Shown: positions 6,306 through 14,450, counted from the first letter of the stretch. The stretch: 28,519 nucleotides of DNA from a virus (IMGVR_UViG_3300008266_001651:1-28519); one strand, 5' to 3'. Made by a program: numbers and translations. The notes: generated by a model from the letters alone, not told the origin.

Positions 6306-8507
6306 TTACGCCATCCCGCCCATCGCCGGCTGCACTTGCGGCAACGTCGCCATGCCCTGCGGCATGTCGTCCTCGTCGTCGTCGACCTCTTTGACCTCAA
6401 CGATGTCGCCGTTTTGATCGCGTATCGGTACGCGCTTCTTTCGGCGTGAAATCTGCTGCGTCAGAGCCGCCAACTGCATCGCGTTGTTGTCTTGCGACTC
6501 GACGATCTTGTCAAAAGCGCTGGAAATCTTGCCATTGCCGTCGACAACGATAGGCGAGCTGTTCGCGCCCGCCATCATCTGCTGCACCTGTTGGAACTGC
6601 GCAGCCATCTGGTCAAACTTGGCCTTCATCTCGATCTTCTGCAGCTCGATCGTCGCCTTCAGGCCGGCGATCTGCTGATCCGACTGGGCCTCCATCGCAG
6701 CGATCCGCTCGTTTGACTTGATCTTCTCGGCCTCAATCTGCAGCTTCGCCTGCTCGATCATCTGCTCGGGCGACGGGCCCTGCTGCTTCGGTGCCATGAG
6801 CTGCTGCTGCATGCCGGCGACCGCTTGGTCGAGAATCGACTCGATCTGCGTGCTCACGCGGAACTTGGATACCGCCCATTGCATCAGGCGCAGCAGGTAC
6901 GGGCCGGCCTCCGGCACCTGTTGAGCCATCGGCGCGACTTGGGAGATGAACGCGCCCAGGCCCTGCATAAACTGCACCGCGGCGTCGCGCTCAGCCGCCC
7001 AGTCCAGCGCAGCCATCGAGTCCGCTTCGACGTTGATGCGGTACTGCGCCAGCGCCTCGTCCTTCAGCAGCGCAATTGCCGGCTCGACAAACTGGACATC
7101 CGGCGTGCGCAGGATGTTCGAGCGCTCGACGATCGTCTGCGGTTGCCAGTGCTTGCAGATAATCTCAGCCTTGATCCGCAGCGCCTCGGTGATCCACTCA
7201 GCGATGTAGAACTGCATCAACTGCATGCGCGTTGAGCCAAACTGCGCCTTGATCTGCTGCGCCGTGGCGGTCTCGCCGGCACGGGTCGAGCCGCGCATGA
7301 TGTCGCTGACGCCCAGCACCTCGTAAATCTGCTGCGTCTTGTCGGCGCGGTACACGCGCAGCCGCTCGATCGCGTTTACCACGGCGTCAATCGGAACCCA
7401 GTCGACCTTGCCCTTGATGCCACCGGCCTCGGAGAACATCGCCCAGTTGTCAACCGGGATCAGTTGGTTCTCGGACGCCTGCTGGAACATCCGCTGCAGG
7501 CCCTCGGCGGACTTGTCGTACACGCCCACCACCTTGGCAGCGCGGGTCAGCCAAGTGATGCGGGTGTTGATCTCGTCCAGCTCGTTGAACTGATCCTGCG
7601 CAAAGACGTAGTCGGCGCGAGGAATGAAGTTGGACGTCGTGACGTTCGCCGCCAAGGGCTTCGGGCAGGGAAAGAAGTTCTCGAGCTGCAGCGGGTCGTC
7701 TTTGACGTCGAGGATGACTTCCGCGCCTTTGCTGTACCAATAGACCTTCTTGTGCTCCTTGCACCAGATTTCAAAGATTTCTGCCCGCTCCCAGGGGTCG
7801 TACTTGGGAGCCTGGTCGTTGTTCGCCTTCTTCGGCTGGATCAACGGCACGACGCGGGCGATCTCTTCGCCAAAGCGGGCCTTGAGTTGATCGCGGGTCA
7901 TGTAGACGCGCCGCGCCACCCAGCGCACCTCCTGCCAGGTGCGTGCCGGCGACCAAAAGAAGTCCTCCCAGTGGACGTAGTCGCAAGGCGCGTCCTCGTC
8001 CAGAATCCGTTCGCTCGCGGGCATCAGCATCCCGGTCATTGCGTCAACGGTCTCAGGCACTTCCTCGATCTCGACCTCATACCGCAGCCAGACTTGGCCC
8101 AGACCGACAACGAGCCAGTCCTCGATCGACTGCCGCACTGCGCTGTCCCAGCTCGAGACGTCGTCGTCAAACCCCTTGTTCAGAATACGCTGCAGCATCG
8201 TCCCAGCGACGCGAGCCTGGTCGTCGTCCGCGTCCTGGAACGTACGCGCCACATCCGCCTTCGGCGGGCGGGCGTAGAGCATCGACATCAATACCTTGAC
8301 CGTGCTCCAGAACAGATTGACGCGGGACTCCTGCATCCCCCAGTCGTCGCGTTTGTCGAGGTAGCGCTGCAGAATGCGCTTACTCTCGTCGTGGAACTTG
8401 TTCAGCTCCTGACGGCTGGATTCAATCTCCGTCCCCCACCGCTGGGCCAGACCCTGCGGGGTAGAGTCAAACTGACTCTCGCTTTCAATCTTGTCGGTCT
8501 GTTCCAT
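6306..8507 (-). CDS. Portal protein, P22-like
   Basis: At 733 residues this is in the size range of P22-type podovirus portals. The N-terminus has the long charged helix RQELNKFHDESKRILQRYLD and WSTVKVLMSMLYARPP, typical of these portals. The core contains the conserved RGSTRAGETATAQQIKAQFG stem region. From about residue 530 the tail is a Gln-rich coiled coil with an acidic end (EVDDDEDD), comparable to a barrel extension. The portal is the dodecameric DNA channel and docks the terminase. An AAGG site six bases before the ATG supports the start. It lies directly downstream of an HNH gene that separates it from the large terminase. Confidence 0.87.
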   Translation of the reverse strand: MEQTDKIESESQFDSTPQGLAQRWGTEIESSRQELNKFHDESKRILQRYLDKRDDWGMQESRVNLFWSTVKVLMSMLYARPPKADVARTFQDADDDQARVAGTMLQRILNKGFDDDVSSWDSAVRQSIEDWLVVGLGQVWLRYEVEIEEVPETVDAMTGMLMPASERILDEDAPCDYVHWEDFFWSPARTWQEVRWVARRVYMTRDQLKARFGEEIARVVPLIQPKKANNDQAPKYDPWERAEIFEIWCKEHKKVYWYSKGAEVILDVKDDPLQLENFFPCPKPLAANVTTSNFIPRADYVFAQDQFNELDEINTRITWLTRAAKVVGVYDKSAEGLQRMFQQASENQLIPVDNWAMFSEAGGIKGKVDWVPIDAVVNAIERLRVYRADKTQQIYEVLGVSDIMRGSTRAGETATAQQIKAQFGSTRMQLMQFYIAEWITEALRIKAEIICKHWQPQTIVERSNILRTPDVQFVEPAIALLKDEALAQYRINVEADSMAALDWAAERDAAVQFMQGLGAFISQVAPMAQQVPEAGPYLLRLMQWAVSKFRVSTQIESILDQAVAGMQQQLMAPKQQGPSPEQMIEQAKLQIEAEKIKSNERIAAMEAQSDQQIAGLKATIELQKIEMKAKFDQMAAQFQQVQQMMAGANSSPIVVDGNGKISSAFDKIVESQDNNAMQLAALTQQISRRKKRVPIRDQNGDIVEVKEVDDDEDDMPQGMATLPQVQPAMGGMA

Positions 8508-8509
8508 GT

Positions 8510-8938
8510 TCAGCCTTTCAGGCGACCCTCTGCGACCAGCTTCGGCCTGAGCGTGTTGATGTAGTAGTCCTTACTGCGGCAGGGTCGAGAGCAATATTTT
8601 GCTGCGCCATTGGTCAAGTGCTGCCTCTTCTCAAAATCAGAACCACACACAACGCAAGTCAGTTTTAGCATCGGCATGCGGTTCCAGCTTTTGCGTAAAT
8701 TTTGAGCCGCACGCTCCTTGTGCTCTTTGGTGGCTCCTTGCTCTGTAAAGTGATGGCTGTGATGGTCAAACGCCGCAAGCAACTCTAGGTTCTCAATCCT
8801 GTTGTCTTTGCGATCACCGTTTTTGTGATGAACGTGATAGCCAGGCGGTATGCTTCCGTGATGCCGCTCCCACACAAGGCGATGCTCGTAGGCTTGACGC
8901 CTACCGGCAACGCAGACAACGCGATACGTCGTGTTCAT
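8510..8938 (-). CDS. HNH endonuclease between terminase and portal
   Basis: A 142-residue protein with an HNH_3-type core (HRLVWERHHGSIPPGYHVHH, then GDRKDNRIENLELL) at residues 19-55. A C-terminal four-Cys zinc knuckle (CVVCGSDF and CSRPC) lies at about 94-122. The His/Asn residues of the ββα-metal site are all present, so it is probably active. Its ATG overlaps the TGA of the large terminase. Free-standing HNH enzymes near terminases are either homing endonucleases or packaging partners (as shown for HK97 gp74). Its base composition is more AT-rich than the flanking genes, which favours a mobile origin. Confidence 0.82.
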   Translation of the reverse strand: MNTTYRVVCVAGRRQAYEHRLVWERHHGSIPPGYHVHHKNGDRKDNRIENLELLAAFDHHSHHFTEQGATKEHKERAAQNLRKSWNRMPMLKLTCVVCGSDFEKRQHLTNGAAKYCSRPCRSKDYYINTLRPKLVAEGRLKG

Positions 8939-10239
8939 CCGATTCGTGTTCCTGGTTTAGGAGCCGTATCCCATAAATCCTGAAGACTGAAGGCGTAATG
9001 CGCCCCCTGCGAGTCGGGCTTCGTTGGGATTCTAGTACCTGATTGAGATTTTGACGATACAGGACGCACGCTCAAGGCCATGTATCTGAACGCATCCGCG
9101 CCGTGCGAGTGCTGGTCGTGCTTCGGGCGGTTTCGGAACGTCTGCGTTTTCTCGTCCCACTCCCGCATGTACGCCCGCAGGTGCTCAACGCCCTCATACG
9201 TCGCCGTCTCGTCAAAATAGCACTTCGGTAGAGTCAACCGCGCCGCTTCGATGCCGTCCTGCAGCGACATCTCCGGCACGATCTGCGGTTTGATGCCGTT
9301 TTGCAGGAATTGCTCGATGATCGACTTGCCGGTCTGCAGGCTTTTGGCGCGGGCGTCGTGCGGGAGAAAGATTGTTCCCACCCTGTACGGTCTTTGTTTG
9401 ATCCAGTCGATGTAGTGCTGGATCGGCTGGCTGTCTGTCTCCTGCCAGCCCCACCATGAGCACGAGTCCGTAAACCCCAAGTCCGCAGCGAGGTGGACAG
9501 GAAACGCGGGGTCCAGTTTGTGTTCGCCCACCCGCTTTTCTTCGTACGCCTCGCCAATCAGCTTGGCGTAGTACGCGCCAGGGATCGCGGCGTCGAAACT
9601 GATCTCGTACTCGGTCGCGTACGTCTCTTCCGTCATCTGCGCCTTGGCGTCGCGCAGCTCTTCGGCGTCCAGGATTCCCGTTTTTGACGCCGGCAGCTCG
9701 AGCAGCATGTGCGTGCTGGGATTTAGACGCGCCTCTTCTCTGATTTGCCAGAAGAAATTCTTTCCCGCGGGCGTGCCGGCAAATATGGCCCACCCTTTCC
9801 TATCACTTAGTGCTGGTCTTAGGACGGAATACCACGCGCTCGGCCTTATTTGACCCGTCTCGTCGAGCACGACGCCGTCGAAATACATACCCCGCAAGGC
9901 GTCAGGGTTATCCGCGCCAGCCACATATATCCGGCTGATGCTTTTGTGGCCGTTTTGTATATCTATGCGTAGTTCGCTCTCGTTTGGCGGTGCAGCCTGG
10001 AAGTCTTTGGTCAGCTCCTTCAGGTATTGCCACGCGACACGCTTGGCCTGCTCGCGAAATGGGGCGAGGTAGGCGAACTGTGGACGCGGCAGGCTCGTCT
10101 CGAGCGCGCCGATGACCAGGTCAGCGCACATCGCCACCGTCTTGCCCGCCCGTCTGTGCGCGACGACCGTCGTCCAGCGCTTGCTGCGGTTGTGCAAGGG
10201 CAAGAAGACGTCGCGGGGTTTGTACTCTTGGAGCTTCAT
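8935..10239 (-). CDS. Terminase large subunit
   Basis: A 434-residue packaging motor protein. The ATPase domain has Walker A AHRRAGKT (27-34) and Walker B GVVLDE (122-127), followed by the coupling motif FAGTPAGKN. The nuclease domain shows acidic motifs AADLGFTD, a central LPHDAR and HGADAFRY near the end, as expected for an RNase H-like headful or cos nuclease. It pumps DNA through the portal and cuts concatemers. No good ribosome binding site is visible at the start. A 116-base GC-rich spacer separates it from the small terminase, while its stop overlaps the HNH gene start. Confidence 0.92.
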   Translation of the reverse strand: MKLQEYKPRDVFLPLHNRSKRWTTVVAHRRAGKTVAMCADLVIGALETSLPRPQFAYLAPFREQAKRVAWQYLKELTKDFQAAPPNESELRIDIQNGHKSISRIYVAGADNPDALRGMYFDGVVLDETGQIRPSAWYSVLRPALSDRKGWAIFAGTPAGKNFFWQIREEARLNPSTHMLLELPASKTGILDAEELRDAKAQMTEETYATEYEISFDAAIPGAYYAKLIGEAYEEKRVGEHKLDPAFPVHLAADLGFTDSCSWWGWQETDSQPIQHYIDWIKQRPYRVGTIFLPHDARAKSLQTGKSIIEQFLQNGIKPQIVPEMSLQDGIEAARLTLPKCYFDETATYEGVEHLRAYMREWDEKTQTFRNRPKHDQHSHGADAFRYMALSVRPVSSKSQSGTRIPTKPDSQGAHYAFSLQDLWDTAPKPGTRIG

Positions 10240-10355
10240 GTGTTTTTCGCAAAAGCCTTTTTTTGAAATGCTAGGGGAGAGGGTGGGGCCCCTGCTGCCT
10301 CAGGCCCCCCGGCTCCGGGTTCGATGGGGGGTGGGGGGTCTGGGGCCAGCACAAA
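10240..10355. repeat. Spacer of G and C homopolymer runs with G-quadruplex motif
   Basis: The gap between small and large terminase is full of homopolymer runs. On the plus strand 10317-10345 reads GGG-N6-G6-N1-G6-N3-G4, which satisfies the standard G-quadruplex pattern. A second cluster, G4-N3-G3-N1-G4, lies at 10274-10288. No gene is seen here. A role in packaging recognition or transcription pausing is possible but unproven. Confidence 0.6.
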
Positions 10356-10826
10356 TCAACGACCCCCCCCTACCTCAACCACCTCACTCTCATTACTAGT
10401 CCAGTGACTTTGCGGAGAATGTTCAATCGCCTCAACAACTTGCGCTTCTATGGTCTCTGGTTGTGCCGCAGATGTGCCGATTTGCCGGCCCGCAAGCCAT
10501 CCAAGCTGCAGAACTATGCCGCCTTGGATGTCCTGATTGACTTGGATTGGAATGACCTTGCCAACCATGTTGGCGAAGATTTGGCGGTCTTGTATGCCTC
10601 CGTTGGCGCGGTCTATGAGCCAGCCAGCCAGGCCCTCTGCGTGGCAGTCCCTCGCGGCGATCTCAACAGCTTGCCGCAGGCTGATGGTCAGCGCGTTGGC
10701 CTTGCCCTTCTGACGGCCTTTCCGGTTGGTTCTTGGGTCGCCCTTGATGAATGGCTTGCCACGCAGCGGGTTGTCCTGCTTCTCGCCTGCAGTTTGCTGC
10801 ATGTCAGATTGCGCGTTACTCATCAT
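10356..10826 (-). CDS. Terminase small subunit candidate
   Basis: A 156-residue protein encoded directly before the large terminase. The N-terminal part has KPFIKGDPRTNRKGRQKG, the DUF5681-like signature common in DNA-binding and small-terminase-like phage proteins. A helical segment (TISLRQAVEIAARDC) follows. Small terminases recognise the packaging site and load the large subunit; here the role is inferred from position and signature. Two adjacent ATG codons are possible starts, and the first overlaps the stop of the upstream HNH gene. The last codons contain eight consecutive G, a slippage-prone run three codons before the stop. Confidence 0.72.
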   Translation of the reverse strand: MMSNAQSDMQQTAGEKQDNPLRGKPFIKGDPRTNRKGRQKGKANALTISLRQAVEIAARDCHAEGLAGWLIDRANGGIQDRQIFANMVGKVIPIQVNQDIQGGIVLQLGWLAGRQIGTSAAQPETIEAQVVEAIEHSPQSHWTSNESEVVEVGGGR

Positions 10827-11317
10827 TCTTGTCCTTCAAGATCGTCATCTGGATTGTCATCCGGGAAAGATTCGTACTGCAGCAAACGCCATTGAGCGTG
10901 CCTGACTCGCACCAGCAAATAGTTTGTCTTCTTCCTACGCGCTGCGATGACGCGCTGAAACTCTGGGCTCATCTCCGCGATCTCATCAGGAGCCCAAAGA
11001 CTGGCTTCTTTGTCGTAACGCTTGAGCAATGCTTGCTCAATGAACTGAGCGCGCTCTAACGCCCTGAAAAGCGGCCTGTTGCCCAACAACGAGTTGCAAT
11101 GCCTGCAAGCAGGCAACAGCACAAACCTCACGCCATGCTTTGCCCAAGCCTTTTTGTCCTGCGTTTCTACCCAAGACAACGGCGGTGCGTGGTCGAGCGT
11201 TTCCGCTGAGTCGCCGCAATAAAAGCACTCATGCCTGTTGACGCCATCGGCTGAATGCCATCTGTAGAGCTGGCCGTAGGTCTTAAAGAGGCGCTTACGT
11301 TCTGCTTTTAAGCTCAT
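10823..11317 (-). CDS. HNH endonuclease upstream of the small terminase
   Basis: This protein of about 164 residues has a treble-clef HNH layout: CFYCGDSAETLDHAPPLSW (about 32-50) supplies a CxxC pair and the DH catalytic pair, and LPACRHCNSLLGNRP supplies the second CxxC and the Asn. The rest is helical and basic. I chose the ATG at 11317 over an in-frame TTG three bases earlier. The stop overlaps the small terminase start (ATGA). HNH genes in this position are frequent in cos- and headful-packaging phages. Nicking near the packaging start or homing are both plausible. Confidence 0.8.
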   Translation of the reverse strand: MSLKAERKRLFKTYGQLYRWHSADGVNRHECFYCGDSAETLDHAPPLSWVETQDKKAWAKHGVRFVLLPACRHCNSLLGNRPLFRALERAQFIEQALLKRYDKEASLWAPDEIAEMSPEFQRVIAARRKKTNYLLVRVRHAQWRLLQYESFPDDNPDDDLEGQE

Positions 11318-11340
11318 CAATCAACATCGCTTTCATCAAG

Positions 11341-11469
11341 ACATCCGGACACCCCGGACATCCGGACATCCCGGACAAACCATAGGTTTTGTCCGTGTCC
11401 GTCCGGGTCGGACATGTCGCGGGACATGATGTCCGGCCAATGTCCGGGTAAATGTCCGGGCAAATGTCC
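11341..11469. repeat. Iteron-like array of GGACA / TGTCC repeats in opposed orientation
   Basis: The gap of about 160 bases downstream of the primase-helicase gene holds four GGACA units at 11347, 11356, 11364 and 11373 (8-9 base period). Four TGTCC units lie at 11430, 11441, 11453 and 11465 (11-12 base period) in the opposite orientation. Further copies at 11390, 11396, 11410 and 11422 lie between. The most common extended unit is ATGTCCGG. The arrangement resembles initiator or operator binding arrays. A minus-strand frame through it encodes only a GHLPGHLPGHWPD artefact of the repeats and is not called as a gene. Confidence 0.65.
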
Positions 11470-11480
11470 GGTTTTAGGCC

Positions 11481-13484
11481 TCATTGTCCAAGTCTCCTGA
11501 CAATCCCATCTGTACCAAGCGCAGCCAAAGCCTTTCCAGCCAGCGCCGACAGAGTCCGCTGCAGCGCCTTTCGAGCCGAGTCTTGTGTGTACTGCTTCCC
11601 CTGCTCGCGGCACTCACGCGCCACCGCATCATAAAAGGCATGCCTTAACGCAGCCTCAGGCGCTTGCCCACCAGCCGCCTCGAGCAGCCCCAACAGCGTC
11701 TTCTCATGCCCCGCAACCTTCACCGCATGAGCCGCGAGCACCTTCTGCGCCGCGTCGTTCCAGCAAGCCACAAGCGATGAATACTCTTCGCCATCCTCAT
11801 CCTGTCCGAGCACCACGCGCTTAAGCTCAAAGCCCTGCGAGCCCAGCCGGTCGCCGTCTTTCTGCTTCAGGAAGTCCAGCCGCGCCAGCAGCGCCCCAGC
11901 ATCAGGACGATACGCGCCCAGCATGAAATCCACGTTGGCCGTGATGGCGCTCGAGCCACGCGGACGCTCAGTGGCCGCATGTCCTGAGTGGTGAATAACG
12001 ATGACCGTGCAATGAAACCTGGCGCGAATACCCGCGTTCAGCAGCCGCAAATACCCCGCAATGTCAGTGGCTGAATTCTCGTCGCCCTCAAATGTTTGCG
12101 ACAGCGTATCTACATAAACCAGCGACGGCTTTTCAGGTAACGCCTCAATGGCCGATGCGAGCAATTCAACCTGTTCAGATAAGCTCAACACCAGCGGCGT
12201 AATACAGACGCGGAAAGACTCGCAAATACCTAAGCCACGCTCCTGATGCCACGCAGCCACGCGGCGATATATCCCCGCGCCGCCCTCCGCGGCCACATAG
12301 ACCACTGAGCCCTGCTTAGTCTTCCTGCCCAGCCACTGTAGCCCATGAGCTACATGCAACGCATGGTCGAGCGCCACAAAGGACTTGAACGTGCCGCTAG
12401 CGCCAAACAGCATGCCAATCGAGTCCGCAGGAATCACATGCTTGACCTGCCAGCGCACCGCAGCCGAACGGCGCTCAAGCTCAGGCAAGCTCAGCAGCAG
12501 CTCACCCGGCGCATCAGTCGAGGGCAAGTCAGAGCCCACCCGCAGCGTCACATTGACCGCAGGCCCGCGCTCAGGCGGCGCGAACTTCTCCGCACTCTTT
12601 ACCGCCCGCGGAATCTCCGCACGCCTCGCGGACCAGCGCGCAATCTCCTCCGCAGGGCCAGCGGGCCTGACCTGATCCATCAGGCTGTAGAGAAAGTCCA
12701 CCGCCGCGCCTGGGAACATCCCGCCCGCCACAAGGCTTGCAGCCATGCGCACGATCGCGTCGTGATAGGACCGCTCGCCCAAGGGCGCGGACATCATCTG
12801 CAGCGCCTCGCCGGCCACAGAGCCCATCGCAGAATGAGATTTCAGCGCTGTGTTGTTTTTTGACAACGTTACGGACTCGCGCACGCTGTCAAGATCAATT
12901 CCAACCGCTTCGCAGGCATCGGCCAGGTTCCAGCGCGTCTGTGGGAACCAGTCCGCGAGCTGATGCCGCCAAGGGCCCGCTGCCCTGGCCTTGGTGTTTA
13001 CGCCGATCGGCAGGCGCACATAGCGCACGATCGCATTGCCAGACTTGTCGTTGCCGAGCTGCCCCTGCGCCGACAGCCGATTCATCACGCGGTCGACCAA
13101 CTCAAGATTGGTGCAATCTGGATCATCTCTGTCTAGAAGGATTCCAACTTGCCACTTGCCTGGGCTCGTCTGCAGCGCCCACGAGTAACCCAAGATTTTG
13201 CTGGGGTCGACGTCATCGACCACAAGGGCTAGTAGTCGCTTGAACGTGCCCTTCTGCCGCGCCCACTGCCCCGACTCCGTGAAGCCAGATAGCAGTGAAA
13301 CCGAGAAATATGTATTGTCCGAACTACCTGCATCATCAATGAGTTGAGCTTGGCGCTCCGTGCCGCGGTAACTCCTACCGCCCCACTCGCCTTGTTCTGG
13401 CGAGGCTCGGAAGTTGCACACCCACAGGTACTCATCGTCGGCCAGGTGTCCTGACACCTCTGCCAAGAAATCGCTGTTCTGCAT
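11481..13484 (-). CDS. Primase-helicase fusion (RepB-like primase plus RepA-like helicase)
   Basis: A 667-residue replication protein. Residues 1-200 look like an archaeo-eukaryotic-type RepB-like primase, with VVDDVDP (about 88-94) as the acidic motif and YVRLPIGVNTK (155-165) as the conserved later motif. Residues 335-560 form a RepA/AAA_25-type hexameric helicase: Walker A GASGTFKS (361-368), Walker B LVYVDTLSQT (455-464) and IVIHHSGH (495-502). It would open and prime the phage origin. The start at 13484 is preferred because AGGAGG lies eight bases upstream; an ATG six codons earlier lacks this. It follows the Cro-like gene in the leftward transcript and ends beside the iteron-like array. 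Confidence 0.85.
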   Translation of the reverse strand: MQNSDFLAEVSGHLADDEYLWVCNFRASPEQGEWGGRSYRGTERQAQLIDDAGSSDNTYFSVSLLSGFTESGQWARQKGTFKRLLALVVDDVDPSKILGYSWALQTSPGKWQVGILLDRDDPDCTNLELVDRVMNRLSAQGQLGNDKSGNAIVRYVRLPIGVNTKARAAGPWRHQLADWFPQTRWNLADACEAVGIDLDSVRESVTLSKNNTALKSHSAMGSVAGEALQMMSAPLGERSYHDAIVRMAASLVAGGMFPGAAVDFLYSLMDQVRPAGPAEEIARWSARRAEIPRAVKSAEKFAPPERGPAVNVTLRVGSDLPSTDAPGELLLSLPELERRSAAVRWQVKHVIPADSIGMLFGASGTFKSFVALDHALHVAHGLQWLGRKTKQGSVVYVAAEGGAGIYRRVAAWHQERGLGICESFRVCITPLVLSLSEQVELLASAIEALPEKPSLVYVDTLSQTFEGDENSATDIAGYLRLLNAGIRARFHCTVIVIHHSGHAATERPRGSSAITANVDFMLGAYRPDAGALLARLDFLKQKDGDRLGSQGFELKRVVLGQDEDGEEYSSLVACWNDAAQKVLAAHAVKVAGHEKTLLGLLEAAGGQAPEAALRHAFYDAVARECREQGKQYTQDSARKALQRTLSALAGKALAALGTDGIVRRLGQ

Positions 13485-13511
13485 GACCGCTGCCTCCTGC
13501 ATGATGCGGCC

Positions 13512-13751
13512 TCAACGAACAGCAGCTAAATCACTCACGGACAACTTGACGTTGCGTCGCTTGGCAAGGCCGATCAATGCCGGCCAATGCCGCTGCGGAA
13601 TCAGCCCACCAGTGCCCTTGGGGTGCGGCTGGCACCAGCGCGACAGCGTCGACGCAGACACGCGCAGCTCGGCTGCAACAGAAGACTTGCCGCCCAAACG
13701 CTCGAGGACATCAAAAGCGGGGGTGAGCTTGTGGATGGTGGGGATGGTCAT
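13512..13751 (-). CDS. Cro-like transcription regulator
   Basis: A 79-residue protein with a helix-turn-helix: FDVLERLGGKSSVAAELRVS then STLSRWCQP, followed by GGLIPQRHWPALIGLAKRR. This is the usual layout of YdaS/Cro-like phage regulators that start the leftward operon. It is divergent from the repressor gene, with about 80 bases between, the classic immunity-region arrangement. It probably represses the repressor promoter and commits the phage to lytic growth. Its stop lies 27 bases before the primase-helicase start. Confidence 0.82.
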   Translation of the reverse strand: MTIPTIHKLTPAFDVLERLGGKSSVAAELRVSASTLSRWCQPHPKGTGGLIPQRHWPALIGLAKRRNVKLSVSDLAAVR

Positions 13752-13834
13752 AAAAGAAGATGGGAGTGGTGGTGGTGATGATCTTTTCTAATGATGCGAT
13801 TGACGCAACGGTGAGTGTAGTTCAATCTAAGCGC
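13752..13834. promoter_or_regulatory. Divergent cro / repressor promoter region with operator-like palindrome
   Basis: The two genes diverge here. TTGACGCAA (13800-13808) is a near-palindrome that can serve as a -35 box in both directions: TTGACG for the plus strand, TTGCGT for the minus strand. The plus-strand -10 match (CAATCT at 13823) is weak and would start transcription almost at the repressor ATG, giving a nearly leaderless mRNA. CGCAAC (13804-13809) recurs in the second control region at 14451-14501. Assigned by eye. Confidence 0.4.
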
Positions 13835-14416
13835 ATGAACACAAGATGGTTCCGAAGGCAGCTACAAGACAAGCATCTTTCCCAGCGCGGTCTGGCAAAG
13901 CTGCTTGACCTGGACCCCGCAGCCGTCTCCCTGATGCTGCGAGGCCAGCGTCGTATGACGCTTAAGGAAGCGCATCGTATCGCCCAGATTCTTGGTGTGC
14001 AAACCTCAGAGGTGATACGCGAGGCCGGCATCCCCGTAGACGACGGCATCCGCCGCGTACCGATCGCAGGCGTCTGCGGCAGCGAGGGCATCGTGCAGTT
14101 GCTGGCTGCGCGCACACACGAGAAGACCGTCGCCCCTGCTGATGTCCCATCGGACAGCTACGCGATCCAGGTGCGCCAGGCCGGCCACTGCAAAGACGGC
14201 TGGCTGATGTTCATCAGCGCGGCCCAGCAAGACCCACGAGAACGCCTCGAGTCGATGAACCTCTGCGCCCTCCAGGACGGAACCCAAGTCGTCGCGTATA
14301 TACGCCGTGGATACAGAAAAGAAACGTTCAATCTGACCCTAGTCACCGATGCAGCCAAGCTATTGCAAGATCAGCATGTGACCTGGGCCTCGCCCGTGCT
14401 GTGGATCAGACCGTGA
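13835..14416 (+). CDS. CI-like repressor with S24-like C-terminal domain lacking obvious catalytic residues
   Basis: A 193-residue protein with an N-terminal XRE-type helix-turn-helix (LSQRGLAKLLDLDPAAVSLM at about 14-33, then TLKEAHRIAQILG). The C-terminal half, starting at VPIAGVCGSEG, resembles the LexA/CI S24 fold. The position of the usual GDSM nucleophile box reads GHCKDGW, and I see neither a catalytic Ser/Lys pair nor a typical Ala-Gly cleavage site. It should maintain lysogeny by binding operators on either side of its gene. The start at 13835 is chosen because the helix-turn-helix begins there; an upstream in-frame ATG would add 25 residues across the promoter. Confidence 0.75.
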   Translation: MNTRWFRRQLQDKHLSQRGLAKLLDLDPAAVSLMLRGQRRMTLKEAHRIAQILGVQTSEVIREAGIPVDDGIRRVPIAGVCGSEGIVQLLAARTHEKTVAPADVPSDSYAIQVRQAGHCKDGWLMFISAAQQDPRERLESMNLCALQDGTQVVAYIRRGYRKETFNLTLVTDAAKLLQDQHVTWASPVLWIRP

Positions 14417-14450
14417 GGCTGAGTACCCTCACGTTTCTGTCGGGTATGTA

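Noticed and set aside
7464-8564. Plus-strand 366-codon frame opposite the portal
   Set aside because: Antisense shadow of the portal; typical GC-driven reading frame with no domain and no ribosome binding site.
11317-11613. A 98-codon minus-strand frame ending at the HNH gene start
   Set aside because: Its N-terminal half overlaps the end of the primase-helicase in another frame, and its C-terminal half is a translation of the GGACA/TGTCC repeats. The TGATG overlap with the HNH gene is tempting but not enough.
13760-13834. Longer repressor form starting at the upstream ATG
   Set aside because: It would put 25 residues without domain character into the divergent promoter region; the helix-turn-helix begins right after the ATG at 13835.
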